From positions 187,729 to 251,728 of the forward strand of contig NZ_FOHE01000003.1 of NCBI RefSeq assembly GCF_900111445.1: a DNA stretch of 64,000 nucleotides. Reading direction: 5' to 3'. Position 1 is the first letter of the stretch. Every line of letters begins with the position of its first letter. This document shows, piece after piece, positions 17,815-26,240 of this stretch. A model generated the notes under the pieces. That model was not told the DNA's origin, did not search any database, and saw nothing but the letters and a program-made list of their open reading frames with translations. The stretch comes from Oceanobacillus limi. GTDB taxonomy: Bacteria > Bacillota > Bacilli > Bacillales > Amphibacillaceae. The translations under genes were made by a program, and so were the position numbers.

Positions 17815-18597
17815 ATGGCTGATGAAAAAAAGAAGAAGCCTATTTATAAGCGTTGGTGGTTTTGGGTTATTATAGTTATTCTTGCGATTGCAATATTCGG
17901 TGGTGGTGATGATGAAGGAGAAGAGCTAGATAATCAGGCTACTGATGAGCAAGAGGAGACCAACGAACCTGAGGAAGAATTAGATGAAGAACCTGATACT
18001 GGTGAAACAGAAGAAGACAATCAAGAAGACGAACGAGCTGAAGAAGCGGAAGAAGAACCGGAGGAAGTGGATGAGCCAAAAACGAGGGATAACGCTTCTG
18101 CAACTGAAACAACATTAAATACAGGAACGTTCGTTGTCGGTTCCGATATCCCCGCTGGGCGATATGTCATTACTGGAGAAGGTAGTGGAAATCTGTTCAT
18201 TTACGATGAAGGTGGAAGTGCTGTTGTAAATGAAATCTTAGATTCTTCTGGCGATTTTGGTGTACCTAGTGTAACGACTGACATAGAAGATGGGCAAGAG
18301 ATCGAAATATCTGGATTAAACTCAGTCACTTTCACACCTGCAGATACCACTTTATCCGAGTCATTAAGTACGGGAACATGGGAAGTAGGATTAGACATTG
18401 AACCAGGTCGGTATGACGTTACCGCACCAAATGGTAGTGGAAATTTCTTTGTTTATAATGCTAGAGGTTTAGCAGAAGTAAATGAAATTTTGGATGCTAG
18501 TGGAGAATTTGGTGTTGAAAGAATTACGGTAAATCTGGAAAATGGACAAATTATTGAAATTAGTGGCCTCCCACAGGTGGATTTTGAAGCCAGATAA
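17815..18597 (+). CDS. Membrane-anchored protein with acidic linker and a duplicated C-terminal domain
   Basis: 260 residues from ATG 17815 (AGGAGG 8 nt upstream). A short basic tail precedes one TM helix (WWFWVIIVILAIAIF, ~15-30). A very acidic, disordered linker (~33-95) follows, then two ~75-residue repeats. Each repeat has the pattern TGT-x-x-VG-x-DI-x-x-GRY-x-x-T, SGN-x-F-x-Y, VNEILD-x-SG-x-FGV and GQ-x-IEISGL. The domain is not one I can name. A single N-terminal TM with positive residues first predicts a cytoplasmic N-terminus and the repeats outside the cell. A terminator follows immediately. Confidence 0.8.
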   Translation: MADEKKKKPIYKRWWFWVIIVILAIAIFGGGDDEGEELDNQATDEQEETNEPEEELDEEPDTGETEEDNQEDERAEEAEEEPEEVDEPKTRDNASATETTLNTGTFVVGSDIPAGRYVITGEGSGNLFIYDEGGSAVVNEILDSSGDFGVPSVTTDIEDGQEIEISGLNSVTFTPADTTLSESLSTGTWEVGLDIEPGRYDVTAPNGSGNFFVYNARGLAEVNEILDASGEFGVERITVNLENGQIIEISGLPQVDFEAR

Positions 18598-18612
18598 AGA
18601 GAATATTATTAA

Positions 18613-18646
18613 ACAAGCTCCACCAATTAATGATGGTGGAGCTTGT
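18613..18646. terminator. Intrinsic terminator
   Basis: ACAAGCTCCACCA (18613-18625) pairs with TGGTGGAGCTTGT (18634-18646). It serves the duplicated-domain gene and possibly the convergent zinc-ribbon gene. Confidence 0.85.
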
Positions 18647-18658
18647 TGTAGGTTTCGT

Positions 18659-18877
18659 TCAGCTTTTCAATACGCCACTCTTTACTAAACGAGTTATTTT
18701 ATCAATAGATATACCAGTTTCTGTAGCTACTTCAATTGCATTGGAGTTTGGTTTTTTTGACAAGTACTCTTTTACATTTTTTATAATAGTTGCCTCTTCA
18801 TCATAGCATTCTTTACACAAATTATATATGATTGTATCGACCTTCCCACAGTGTGAACAGGCTCCGTAATTTCTCAA
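18659..18877 (-). CDS. YvyF-like zinc-ribbon/helix-turn-helix small protein
   Basis: 72 residues if started at TTG 18877, which stands 8 nt after GGGGG; a longer frame begins at TTG 18892. The sequence LRNYGACSHCGKVDTIIYNLCKECYDEE holds two CxxC knuckles. KPNSNAIEVATETGISIDKITRLVKSGVL is a small helix-turn-helix. The layout matches the N-terminal half of YvyF, a protein normally encoded in the comF-flgM-flgK region. Here it stands alone, so flagellar involvement is only a guess. Confidence 0.7.
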   Translation of the reverse strand: MRNYGACSHCGKVDTIIYNLCKECYDEEATIIKNVKEYLSKKPNSNAIEVATETGISIDKITRLVKSGVLKS

Positions 18878-19047
18878 AAATAATACCCCCAATCTATCTT
18901 ATCCCGTGATGAAAGATTGTTTCTGGTTCTATACTACTAGAAATATCACATAAATGAAATGTTAATTCATAATTTTGTCATATATTATCGAAATTTGTAA
19001 TATTTTATAGTAAAATGATATTATCATAATACATATTGAATAAAGAA

Positions 19048-19122
19048 AAAGGCAAATTCATCGAAAGGTGAAGACGCAAAACTAAAGGGGCTAAGATCTT
19101 TGGATTATGCCAGCCAGCTGCC
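19048..19122 (+). ncRNA. Cyclic di-GMP-I (GEMM-I) riboswitch aptamer
   Basis: The conserved core is present in order: GGCAAA, a CATC-GAAA-GGTG tetraloop hairpin (19060-19071), GACGCAAA (19073-19080), a second helix with GGGGCTAAGATC, and the receptor-side GCCAGCCAGCTGCC (19109-19122) that closes P1 against GGCA. It lies 70 nt upstream of a GGDEF-EAL gene, a normal target for this class. The element is followed by a terminator, so control is probably transcriptional. Confidence 0.88.
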
Positions 19123-19134
19123 AATGCGTACATT

Positions 19135-19162
19135 GGACTAATCGGTATAGATTGGTCTTTTT
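19135..19162 (+). terminator. Riboswitch expression-platform terminator
   Basis: GACTAATC (19136-19143) pairs with GATTGGTC (19150-19157), followed by TTTTTCT. A competing hairpin CCAATG/CATTGG (19121-19136) overlaps both the aptamer end and this stem, giving a plausible switching element. Confidence 0.75.
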
Positions 19163-19192
19163 CTATAATATAAGTCAGACAGGGTGTGCTAC

Positions 19193-21436
19193 ATGGAACT
19201 TACTACATATCTTACTATAACTCTAATGATTTCGATAACTTCACTTTTATTTTTGACGATTAGGGAAAGGCAAAAACGAATAAAGCTTCAACGAGAAAGT
19301 CATAATCATTTTTTAAGGGATGAGCAAGCGATAGAGAACTTTCGTGAGGACAATTCGAATTACGTTAGACTTGTAGAGGATACACTTGCAGGAATTTATA
19401 TTGTACAAAATAATGATATTGTTTATGTAAATGAAAAACTTCAAGAACTCCTAGGATATCAGGAAGGCGAATTAATTGGTTCAAAGGCACTAAATATGGT
19501 TCATCCAGACGATAAACCATTATTAGGTGAAAATCTTCGGTTGCGGTTGCAAGGTGATAATTCTCCAAAGATCCAACACCAATTTCGAGCATTTCGCAAA
19601 GACAGGTCCATTGTCCATTTAAAAGTGATAGGCTCTAAAATAGAATACCAAGGAAAGCCAGCTGTAGCGGGAACTGTATTGGATATTACGGAGCAGGTTA
19701 GAGCGGAGGAAGCAATGGATTACATGGCTTATCACGATCCATTAACTGGTTTGGCAAATAGATATCGTTTTAACAAGCAACTAAGTGCTTTAATAGAAGA
19801 TGAAAATACGGAACAATTGGCTGTACTATTTTTTGATTTAGATCGGTTTAAATTGGTAAATGATTCGATGGGCCATGGTGTTGGAGACTTATTACTAAAA
19901 GAAGTAAGCAATCGATTAAAAAGCTGTGTGAACCATATTGAAGGGCTAGCAAGATATGGCGGGGATGAATTTATCGTTTCTTTAGTTAATAAAGATTCCC
20001 AGGAAGTAGCTAATATAGCCAAGACGATTTTACAATCGTTTGTGGAGCCGTTCTATATTGAAACGTATGAACTATATATTACTCCGAGTATTGGTGTTAG
20101 CTTATATCCTACGAATGGCGAAGACGTAGAGACATTAGTACGTAAAGCTGACTCCGCCATGTACCAAGCCAAAAGTAAAGGGAAGAATAATTTCCAATTT
20201 TATCGCTCGAATCACTCGAACCATATTTTCGAACGATTAGAGATTGAAGCAGATCTCCGCAAAGCAATTGGTCAGCAGGAATTTGAGCTATACTATCAGC
20301 CTAAGATAAATTTACAGTCTGGGAGGATATCCGGTACAGAGGCACTGATTCGATGGAAGCATGCAGAAAAAGGAATGATCTCTCCGGCTGAATTTATTCC
20401 ACTCGCAGAGGAAACGGGCTTAATAATCCCAATTGGTGAATGGGTATTACGACAAGCGTGTATACAAAATAAAAAATGGCAAGATGACGGTTTAGATCCA
20501 ATGGTCGTATCCGTAAACCTATCTGTGCGACAGCTTTACCAACCAAATCTTGTCGATATGGTTCAAGACATCTTGCGAGAAACAGATTTGGATCCATACT
20601 ATCTCGAGTTGGAAATTACAGAAAGCATGATAATGGATACGGAACGTGGGTTAAAAGTTTTGCATGAGTTGAAGGATTTAGGTGTTCAAATTAGTCTGGA
20701 TGACTTTGGGACAGGATATAGTTCGCTTCACTATTTGAAGGATTTTCCAATAAATAAATTAAAAATCGACCAATCTTTTGTAAGAAACAGTACCGAGGAT
20801 AAAAATGATGAAGCAATTATTAAGACCATCATAGTCATGGCTCATCAATTGGATTTTGAGGTAATAGCAGAAGGGGTTGAAACGGTCGAGCATCTCGGTC
20901 TACTTCAACGAAATCTCTGTAATGAAGCACAAGGATACCTATTTAGTAAGCCTTTGCCACCAAAAGATTTTATTACTAATTTTGATAGGATGAAGCAAAT
21001 TTTTGACCAAAATGGTATATCAGAAGATGACTCGAGAAAGAAATGGATAGAAAAGGCTAAAGAATTAGATGTTATGGAATTGCGAGATACGTTTAGGCAA
21101 CAACAAGGAATGATTTTCAAGTTTATAAAAAACGAGGAAGGAAAGTTTATACATACGATGTGTGGCGGACAGTTAATGCATCGAATGGGACTGATTTCGG
21201 AGCAGGTTATCGGTAATGAAATAGAGAACGTTTTTCCAAGTAATGATATTGAAAAAAAGTATAACGATTATGAAAGCGCATGGAATGGTGAGGAAGTTAG
21301 CTACTCAGGTGAGATGAACGGTGTACATTATATAACAACCTTGCGTCCTATTCGAAAAGGCGGAGTTGTTACAGAAGTAATCGGTTCTAGTATTGAAGTT
21401 ACCATGAATCAAAAAGAAGAATATCTATTTGTTTAA
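19193..21436 (+). CDS. PAS-GGDEF-EAL cyclic di-GMP signalling protein
   Basis: 747 residues from ATG 19193. An N-terminal TM helix (TTYLTITLMISITSLLFLTI) is followed by a PAS domain (~55-165, VEDTLAGIYIVQNNDIVYVNEKLQELLGY), then GGDEF (YGGDEF, ~residues 256-260, intact) and EAL (EALIRW from ~383). The EAL catalytic landmarks NLS, ELEITES, DDFGTGYSSL, KIDQSFV, AEGVET and QGYLFSKPL are all intact. A C-terminal ~130-residue segment (LRDTFRQQQGMIFKFIKNEEGKFIHTMCGGQLMHRMGL) looks like a second PAS-type sensor. Both synthesis and breakdown of c-di-GMP are therefore possible. The upstream c-di-GMP riboswitch implies feedback. Confidence 0.92.
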   Translation: MELTTYLTITLMISITSLLFLTIRERQKRIKLQRESHNHFLRDEQAIENFREDNSNYVRLVEDTLAGIYIVQNNDIVYVNEKLQELLGYQEGELIGSKALNMVHPDDKPLLGENLRLRLQGDNSPKIQHQFRAFRKDRSIVHLKVIGSKIEYQGKPAVAGTVLDITEQVRAEEAMDYMAYHDPLTGLANRYRFNKQLSALIEDENTEQLAVLFFDLDRFKLVNDSMGHGVGDLLLKEVSNRLKSCVNHIEGLARYGGDEFIVSLVNKDSQEVANIAKTILQSFVEPFYIETYELYITPSIGVSLYPTNGEDVETLVRKADSAMYQAKSKGKNNFQFYRSNHSNHIFERLEIEADLRKAIGQQEFELYYQPKINLQSGRISGTEALIRWKHAEKGMISPAEFIPLAEETGLIIPIGEWVLRQACIQNKKWQDDGLDPMVVSVNLSVRQLYQPNLVDMVQDILRETDLDPYYLELEITESMIMDTERGLKVLHELKDLGVQISLDDFGTGYSSLHYLKDFPINKLKIDQSFVRNSTEDKNDEAIIKTIIVMAHQLDFEVIAEGVETVEHLGLLQRNLCNEAQGYLFSKPLPPKDFITNFDRMKQIFDQNGISEDDSRKKWIEKAKELDVMELRDTFRQQQGMIFKFIKNEEGKFIHTMCGGQLMHRMGLISEQVIGNEIENVFPSNDIEKKYNDYESAWNGEEVSYSGEMNGVHYITTLRPIRKGGVVTEVIGSSIEVTMNQKEEYLFV

Positions 21437-21493
21437 TTTTTTCCTATAATGTAATAGGCTAAAATCAGAAATTCACAGGGGACATATCTTAGG

Positions 21494-21527
21494 AAAAACG
21501 GAGGCTGTAAAATGGCTTCCGTTTTTT
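21494..21527 (+). terminator. Intrinsic terminator after the GGDEF-EAL gene
   Basis: AAAACGGAGGC and GGCTTCCGTTTT form a stem with one G-T wobble, followed by a T-run. Confidence 0.85.
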
Positions 21528-21587
21528 TATTAAATAAAATGTTAAAATTAAATCCCTCTCGATAAATTATCAGCATGGATAGTGACG

Positions 21588-21688
21588 TCTAGATTCGGCG
21601 ACCAGGAAGTCCAAGTGTAGATGATAGAAATGCTATCTTCAAAGAGCAACAACTAAAAGAGATATTCAAGGAGCTTGTGCTTTTTCTA
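21588..21688. repeat. Decayed, internally deleted family C element
   Basis: GACGTCTAGATTCGGCGACC, AGTCCAAGTGTAGATGATAG and the closing GGAGCTTGTGCTTTTT line up with the start (CACGTCCAGCTTCGACGG, CGTCCTAGTGTCGATGATG) and the end (GGGCGCTTGCGCTTTT) of the element at 17384-17652. The middle is missing. The ~155 bp from the terminator to here holds nothing else. Confidence 0.55.
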
Positions 21689-21697
21689 TAATATTGT

Positions 21698-22087
21698 CTA
21701 TTGCTCATGTATTGCCCTTCTAGCCAACTTATCGGCAAGCTTGTTTTGCTTTTCTGGGATCCATTTAATGAAAAAATATGGAAAAGCTTTCGTTTCTTCT
21801 CTTATTTTTTCTAATAATGGTAGGAAGGAAGGATTTTTGGTAAAGTCTTTCTCGATCGTATCTACTACTAAACGAGAGTCTGAACGAAAGGAAAGAATTT
21901 CATTGGGGAAAAATTCTTTACAAACTTCCAGTGCTTTAATTACTGCGTAAAACTCTGCTTCATGGTTGGAAAGCATTCCTAATGGGAACGAGTACTCAAA
22001 AAATTTTCCATTGGATTTAATGTATATGCCAGCGCCACTAATGCCTGGATTCCCATTTGATGCCCCGTCTGTGTAAACTTCGATCAT
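21698..22087 (-). CDS. RNase H-like protein (YpeP/RnhA-like)
   Basis: 129 residues from ATG 22087, which follows AAAGGAG by 8 nt; the frame continues upstream without a better start. RNase H fold motifs: first Asp in VYTDGASNGNPG, Glu in HEAEFYAV, second Asp in FRSDSRLVVD, and a final Asp in NKLADKLAR. All four acidic positions are present, so it may be an active hybrid nuclease that removes RNA from RNA:DNA. In Bacillaceae such short proteins are often annotated reverse-transcriptase-like. The 316-bp gap to the next gene shows no recognised element. Confidence 0.88.
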   Translation of the reverse strand: MIEVYTDGASNGNPGISGAGIYIKSNGKFFEYSFPLGMLSNHEAEFYAVIKALEVCKEFFPNEILSFRSDSRLVVDTIEKDFTKNPSFLPLLEKIREETKAFPYFFIKWIPEKQNKLADKLARRAIHEQ

Positions 22088-22402
22088 CGTGTGAGCTCCT
22101 TTTCGTTGGAATAATGCCCCGCCCGTTATCCTAGGTTTGTAAGATAGTAGGGAAACTGCTCGTAAATATCTGATTCGTTCATCTAACAACCAGTGGGAAC
22201 ACTACCCACATTGAAGATGCACTTTATGATTGATTATAACAGTTCTGGATTTGATGTGCATGGTGTGAACGTATAGTTGAGGAGAAGTAAAATATAAACT
22301 AAATTATTTAAATTGAATCACTATTTGATGAATAATGAGGATTCCTATAGACTAGTAGTATTGACAGGCTCAATGAAGTCTATGGGAAGGGGATGGAAAT
22401 CT

Positions 22403-23551
22403 ATGCTAACACTTATTAAAAATGGTGCAGTGTATACGCCAACCTATATTGGATCTCAAGATATTCTCCTAATGGAGGGGAAAATTGCAAAAATTGGAGA
22501 GATTAGTGAGGAAGTGGTACGTGAACTTGGAGTGGAAACAACTATTGTGGATGCGACGGGAAAAGTGGTAACACCAGGATTTATCGATCCACATGTACAT
22601 TTAATTGGTGGTGGAGGAGAAGGTGGTTTTGCGACAAGAACTCCGGAATTACAATTAAGTGATGTTGTGTCAGCAGGGATTACAACGGTTGTCGGTTTAT
22701 TAGGAACAGATGGTACTACACGGCATATGACATCGTTATTGGCAAAAGCGAGGGGACTTGAGGAAGAAGGAATTAGTACATTTATTTATACAGGAAACTA
22801 TCATGTGCCGACACCGACAATTACTGGCTCCGTAAAAGATGACGTTATAATTATTGATAAAGTCATTGGTGCCGGGGAAATCGCTATTTCAGATTCGAGA
22901 TCAGGACAGCCAACCGTTGATGAGATAGCAAAAGTAGTTGCTGAGGCACGCATTGGTGGTTTATTAAGTGGGAAAGCAGGTGTGACCCATTTTCATGTAG
23001 GGCCTGGGAAAGAACGTTTGAGCTTACTACATAAAATTATCGATAATTATGAGCTTCCACCATCGAAAATCTATGCAACCCATATTAATAGAAGTAAGGA
23101 ATTAGTTGATGATGCAATTGAGTTGGCACGAAAAGGAGCTTTTGTTGATCTTACGGCCGGTGAAGATACCTATGAATTAATTGGTTATTACAAGGAAAAT
23201 GGTGGCGATATGGATCAATTAACTATTTCATCAGATGGGAATGGAAGCTTGCCAAAATTCGATGAGGCTGGAAACTTAGTTGGGTTAGGAGTTGCGAGTC
23301 AGAAAACCTTATATCAACAAGTTGTTGCTGCGGTAAAGACGAATGGAATGGCACTGGAAGAAGTGTTGCCACTTGTGACAAGTAACACAGCTAGAGCGTT
23401 ACATTTTGAAACGAAAGGTAACGTACGCGAAGGCATGGATGCTGATCTACTTGTATTATCAGAAGAAACCCTCGAACTAGAGCACGTGTTTGCAAAAGGC
23501 CAACACATGGTCCATAACCAAACCGTCATCACCAAAGGCACATTTGAATAA
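22403..23551 (+). CDS. iadA: Isoaspartyl dipeptidase
   Basis: 383 residues from ATG 22403 (GAAGGGGAT upstream; the frame upstream has no good start). Amidohydrolase-superfamily metal motifs are present: GFIDPHVHLIGGGGEGG (HxH), GVTHFHVG, THINRS and ISSDGNGS (Asp). The TYTGNYHVPTPT-like stretch (FIYTGNYHVPTPTITGS) is characteristic of IadA. It hydrolyses beta-aspartyl dipeptides from isoaspartate-damaged proteins in the cytoplasm. It is single and followed by family A repeats. Confidence 0.93.
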   Translation: MLTLIKNGAVYTPTYIGSQDILLMEGKIAKIGEISEEVVRELGVETTIVDATGKVVTPGFIDPHVHLIGGGGEGGFATRTPELQLSDVVSAGITTVVGLLGTDGTTRHMTSLLAKARGLEEEGISTFIYTGNYHVPTPTITGSVKDDVIIIDKVIGAGEIAISDSRSGQPTVDEIAKVVAEARIGGLLSGKAGVTHFHVGPGKERLSLLHKIIDNYELPPSKIYATHINRSKELVDDAIELARKGAFVDLTAGEDTYELIGYYKENGGDMDQLTISSDGNGSLPKFDEAGNLVGLGVASQKTLYQQVVAAVKTNGMALEEVLPLVTSNTARALHFETKGNVREGMDADLLVLSEETLELEHVFAKGQHMVHNQTVITKGTFE

Positions 23552-23553
23552 GA

Positions 23554-23646
23554 AGTGCCAGGCACCTGTCGAAAAACGTAGGTGCCTGGCACCAATCACA
23601 CTTGGAAGCTATCACAAGTCGGTGCCTGGCACCGACCTGGCACCGA
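23554..23646. repeat. Cluster of family A repeats between convergent iadA and bacillolysin genes
   Basis: Units at 23554-23566, 23581-23593 and 23621-23633, with a partial copy (CTGGCACCGAC) at 23636. The first pair is inverted (GTGCCAGGCACCTGTCGA against AGGTGCCTGGCACC) and could act as a terminator for both genes. Confidence 0.85.
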
Positions 23647-23647
23647 C

Positions 23648-25303
23648 TTAATGGATTCCAACTTGGTCAAATCCGTTTTCTACGGCGGTTACCTCATCAC
23701 TGTTTTCTCCGTAGATATCTACTGCTGATTGGACGGTTGCATTGCGTGCGTCACTAAAGTTGGATGTTGGTGTTAGGTAAACGGTTAGTGCACGATAGTA
23801 GATCTGCCCAAGCTTGTCCTTGCCAATTTCCTCACCAATGAGATATGCAGCATGGTTGGTAATGGAAGAGTTGACATGGACCCCACCATTATCTACCCAT
23901 ATCGGCATGTCATAGTAGTCATCCATATGCTCTGGATACATCCCATTCCCATATGGAGCTCTTTCTTCTGATACCGGGAACTTGCTTGGATTACTAAGGC
24001 TTCTCAGTGCTGTCCGACCCTCTTCTTTAGAGGCAGGTGCCATGATATCCTCACCCATCTCCCAATCATCTTCATCAATTAGTGCACCGAATATATCGGC
24101 AAAGGATTCGTTTAATGCTCCCGATTGATTACGGTATTGCAAATTGGCTGTATGGCTAATAACACCATGGGTCATTTCATGGGCTGCTACGTCCAGTCCG
24201 GCAGAAAGTGGCACCATGAATTCGCCATCCCCATCACCATAAGTCATGTGACGTCCATTCCAAAAGGCATTGTTATAATCTGTTCCATAGTGAACATATG
24301 AGACGATTGCCATCCCATTGTCATCCAGAGAATTCCTCCCATGTTCCTCTAAGTAGTATTCGTAAACCGATTCCGAGTTATAGTGTGCATCCACTGCTGG
24401 TGATTGATAGGGATCCTTCCAGGAGGAGCTTTCGTTTTCAAAGAGTTCACCTGTATTATGGTCGTACGTATAAATACCTTCAAGATCGTCATGGGATTCA
24501 TCGTATAGTTTAAAGCTAGCCCCTTCTCCTTGAACGATTTCTAAGGTGGTATGAATCTGTCTTAGATCTCCATGAACTCCATTCCCGACTCCTTTATGAT
24601 GTTTCTTTTTAATACCTTCTGTGTGTAACAAGGCGTTATATTTATCAATGACTTCGCCGGTAGTGGCATCGACAAAGACAAACCAATTTCCTGGTTCATC
24701 CCCGAGAAAAGTTACATTGATTTTGTGAGCTAGGCGATTCTTTCCTTCAAAAGGATAAACCACAAGCTCGGATGAAGGTGCATATTCCAACTTAACTGGT
24801 GCACTCACTGATGACTTGGCAATTTTTAAAGCTTCATTGCTAGTGACGGAAGAAGTAGTTGCTACAAAATCTGTTTCTGCATTTTTATTTACATGTCCAT
24901 TTACAGAGACCACTTCGTTTTCCTCGTTAAAGTGAACAATAATTTCGGATCCTTCTACAGGGATGTTGTTTTTGGTTTGATGGAAACGAACATGTGTCAT
25001 ACCAAGCTCGTCCTTCTGAACATTTTTAACCTTTAAATTATGCTTCGCATTTTGAATACCTAACTTCTTTTCATTTTTAATTAAGTATGCTTTTGCATTT
25101 TTCGCATTACTAGAAGGGAATTTTTCTGCATATTTTTCCTTAACGAAAATGGGAACATTAGAATTCTCATTCCAATTTTTCTGTGATTGTTCTGTGATGG
25201 GGGTGACTGAGTCACTGGGATTGGCTAGTACATTCACTGCGGAGAAAGAACTTGCGACGATTGCTGATGATAAAATGACAGGAATCATTTTCTTTTTGTT
25301 CAT
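23648..25303 (-). CDS. Bacillolysin-type neutral metalloprotease (peptidase M4), secreted
   Basis: 551 residues from ATG 25303; AGGAGG lies 7 nt before it and only 1 nt before the alternative ATG 25309. Signal peptide (KKKMIPVILSSAIVASSFSAVNVLA, ~1-28), FTP/PepSY propeptide (to ~220), then the M4 catalytic domain. The zinc site is HEMTHG (~375) with the downstream Glu in NESFADIFGALID. The substrate site is GGVHVNSSITNHAAYL. Known role: extracellular protein digestion after autocleavage of the propeptide. Calcium-binding Asp-rich loops are visible (DEDDWEMGED). Confidence 0.95.
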   Translation of the reverse strand: MNKKKMIPVILSSAIVASSFSAVNVLANPSDSVTPITEQSQKNWNENSNVPIFVKEKYAEKFPSSNAKNAKAYLIKNEKKLGIQNAKHNLKVKNVQKDELGMTHVRFHQTKNNIPVEGSEIIVHFNEENEVVSVNGHVNKNAETDFVATTSSVTSNEALKIAKSSVSAPVKLEYAPSSELVVYPFEGKNRLAHKINVTFLGDEPGNWFVFVDATTGEVIDKYNALLHTEGIKKKHHKGVGNGVHGDLRQIHTTLEIVQGEGASFKLYDESHDDLEGIYTYDHNTGELFENESSSWKDPYQSPAVDAHYNSESVYEYYLEEHGRNSLDDNGMAIVSYVHYGTDYNNAFWNGRHMTYGDGDGEFMVPLSAGLDVAAHEMTHGVISHTANLQYRNQSGALNESFADIFGALIDEDDWEMGEDIMAPASKEEGRTALRSLSNPSKFPVSEERAPYGNGMYPEHMDDYYDMPIWVDNGGVHVNSSITNHAAYLIGEEIGKDKLGQIYYRALTVYLTPTSNFSDARNATVQSAVDIYGENSDEVTAVENGFDQVGIH

Positions 25304-25627
25304 AAACATGCCTCCTATTAATTAATTGGTTTTATTATATAAGGATTTTATCGTTTAATCATGATTATTTAGAACTGAATTAATTTTCAGTATTTTATTA
25401 TAAAATTACTATTGGTGAGAGATGGGTAGTAGGACCTTTACCATAGTAGTGAGTTAAAGGGGAGGGAAAGGCGAACGCTGTTGGAGCCTATTAAGGAAGG
25501 ATGACCAAACCAAAGTACTAGATTACATTGTGTTAGGTGCTTGTTACGTCTACTAGGTACAAACTAGTAATAGAAAGTCATAAGACAGTGAAAAAGTAAA
25601 TATATATTAAGGTAAGGAGGGGATGAC

Positions 25628-26074
25628 TTGAAAGGCGTAGTAACGAAAGAGGAAATTCTTTCAGACCCAATAATAACCGATTGGTTACATTCAATGCCCC
25701 AAGAGTTAGAGAGCAAAGGATTTCTAACTAGCATTCTAGAAGATTACTTTTTTATCGATTACTTAGTTGCTAAGGAAATCGATGGTTTGCAGGTTTTAGT
25801 AGTCAGTGATGAAGAATTACTTGTTGTAAGCTTCCGAAAAAGTAATGATCCTGGAAGATATGTTAATCAATTTCAACGATATTGTTTAGATGATATTCAA
25901 CAGGTGATTGTGAAATACCATCCCGATAATCCGGTGCGGTATGAAGTGATACTGGAATTGGAAAATGAAACTACGTTCACGAGCTTTATTGTAAAAGGAG
26001 TTAATGGACAAGTTCCCCCATTCATCAATCGGCTTAATAAAATCATGATCCGTGGGGGTACAGGAAATCATTGA
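25628..26074 (+). CDS. Conserved-looking protein of unknown function
   Basis: 148 residues, TTG start 7 nt after AAGGAGGGG. The protein is soluble, acidic and probably alpha/beta (DYLVAKEIDGLQVLVVSDEELLVVSFRKS). No family recognised. Codon use and ribosome site look like a real gene. The 324 bp upstream, divergent from the protease gene, contains A+T-rich promoter-like DNA but no element I can define. Confidence 0.6.
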   Translation: MKGVVTKEEILSDPIITDWLHSMPQELESKGFLTSILEDYFFIDYLVAKEIDGLQVLVVSDEELLVVSFRKSNDPGRYVNQFQRYCLDDIQQVIVKYHPDNPVRYEVILELENETTFTSFIVKGVNGQVPPFINRLNKIMIRGGTGNH

Positions 26075-26153
26075 GGTGTGGGGTGGGATGAGAAAGGTAG
26101 CACCTTAAGAACCCCACAATAGGATAATGGAATAAACCGACTCTTACAAAAAA

Positions 26154-26166
26154 GGTGCCAGGCACC
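26154..26166. repeat. Family A repeat unit
   Basis: GGTGCCAGGCACC, only 5 bp upstream of the -35 box of the sorC-type gene. Confidence 0.85.
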
Positions 26167-26171
26167 TAATC

Positions 26172-26200
26172 TTGACAGTGATCTTTAATCAATTTATGCT
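26172..26200 (+). promoter_or_regulatory. Sigma-A promoter of the first sorC-type gene
   Basis: TTGACA (26172-26177) and TATGCT (26195-26200) are 17 nt apart. GGTTACAT just downstream (26207-26214) resembles half of the TTACAAATGTAA operator found at the other promoters of this region, suggesting autoregulation. Confidence 0.7.
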
Positions 26201-26240
26201 TAAGTTGGTTACATAATTAGGGATAGAAAAGAGCGGTTAT

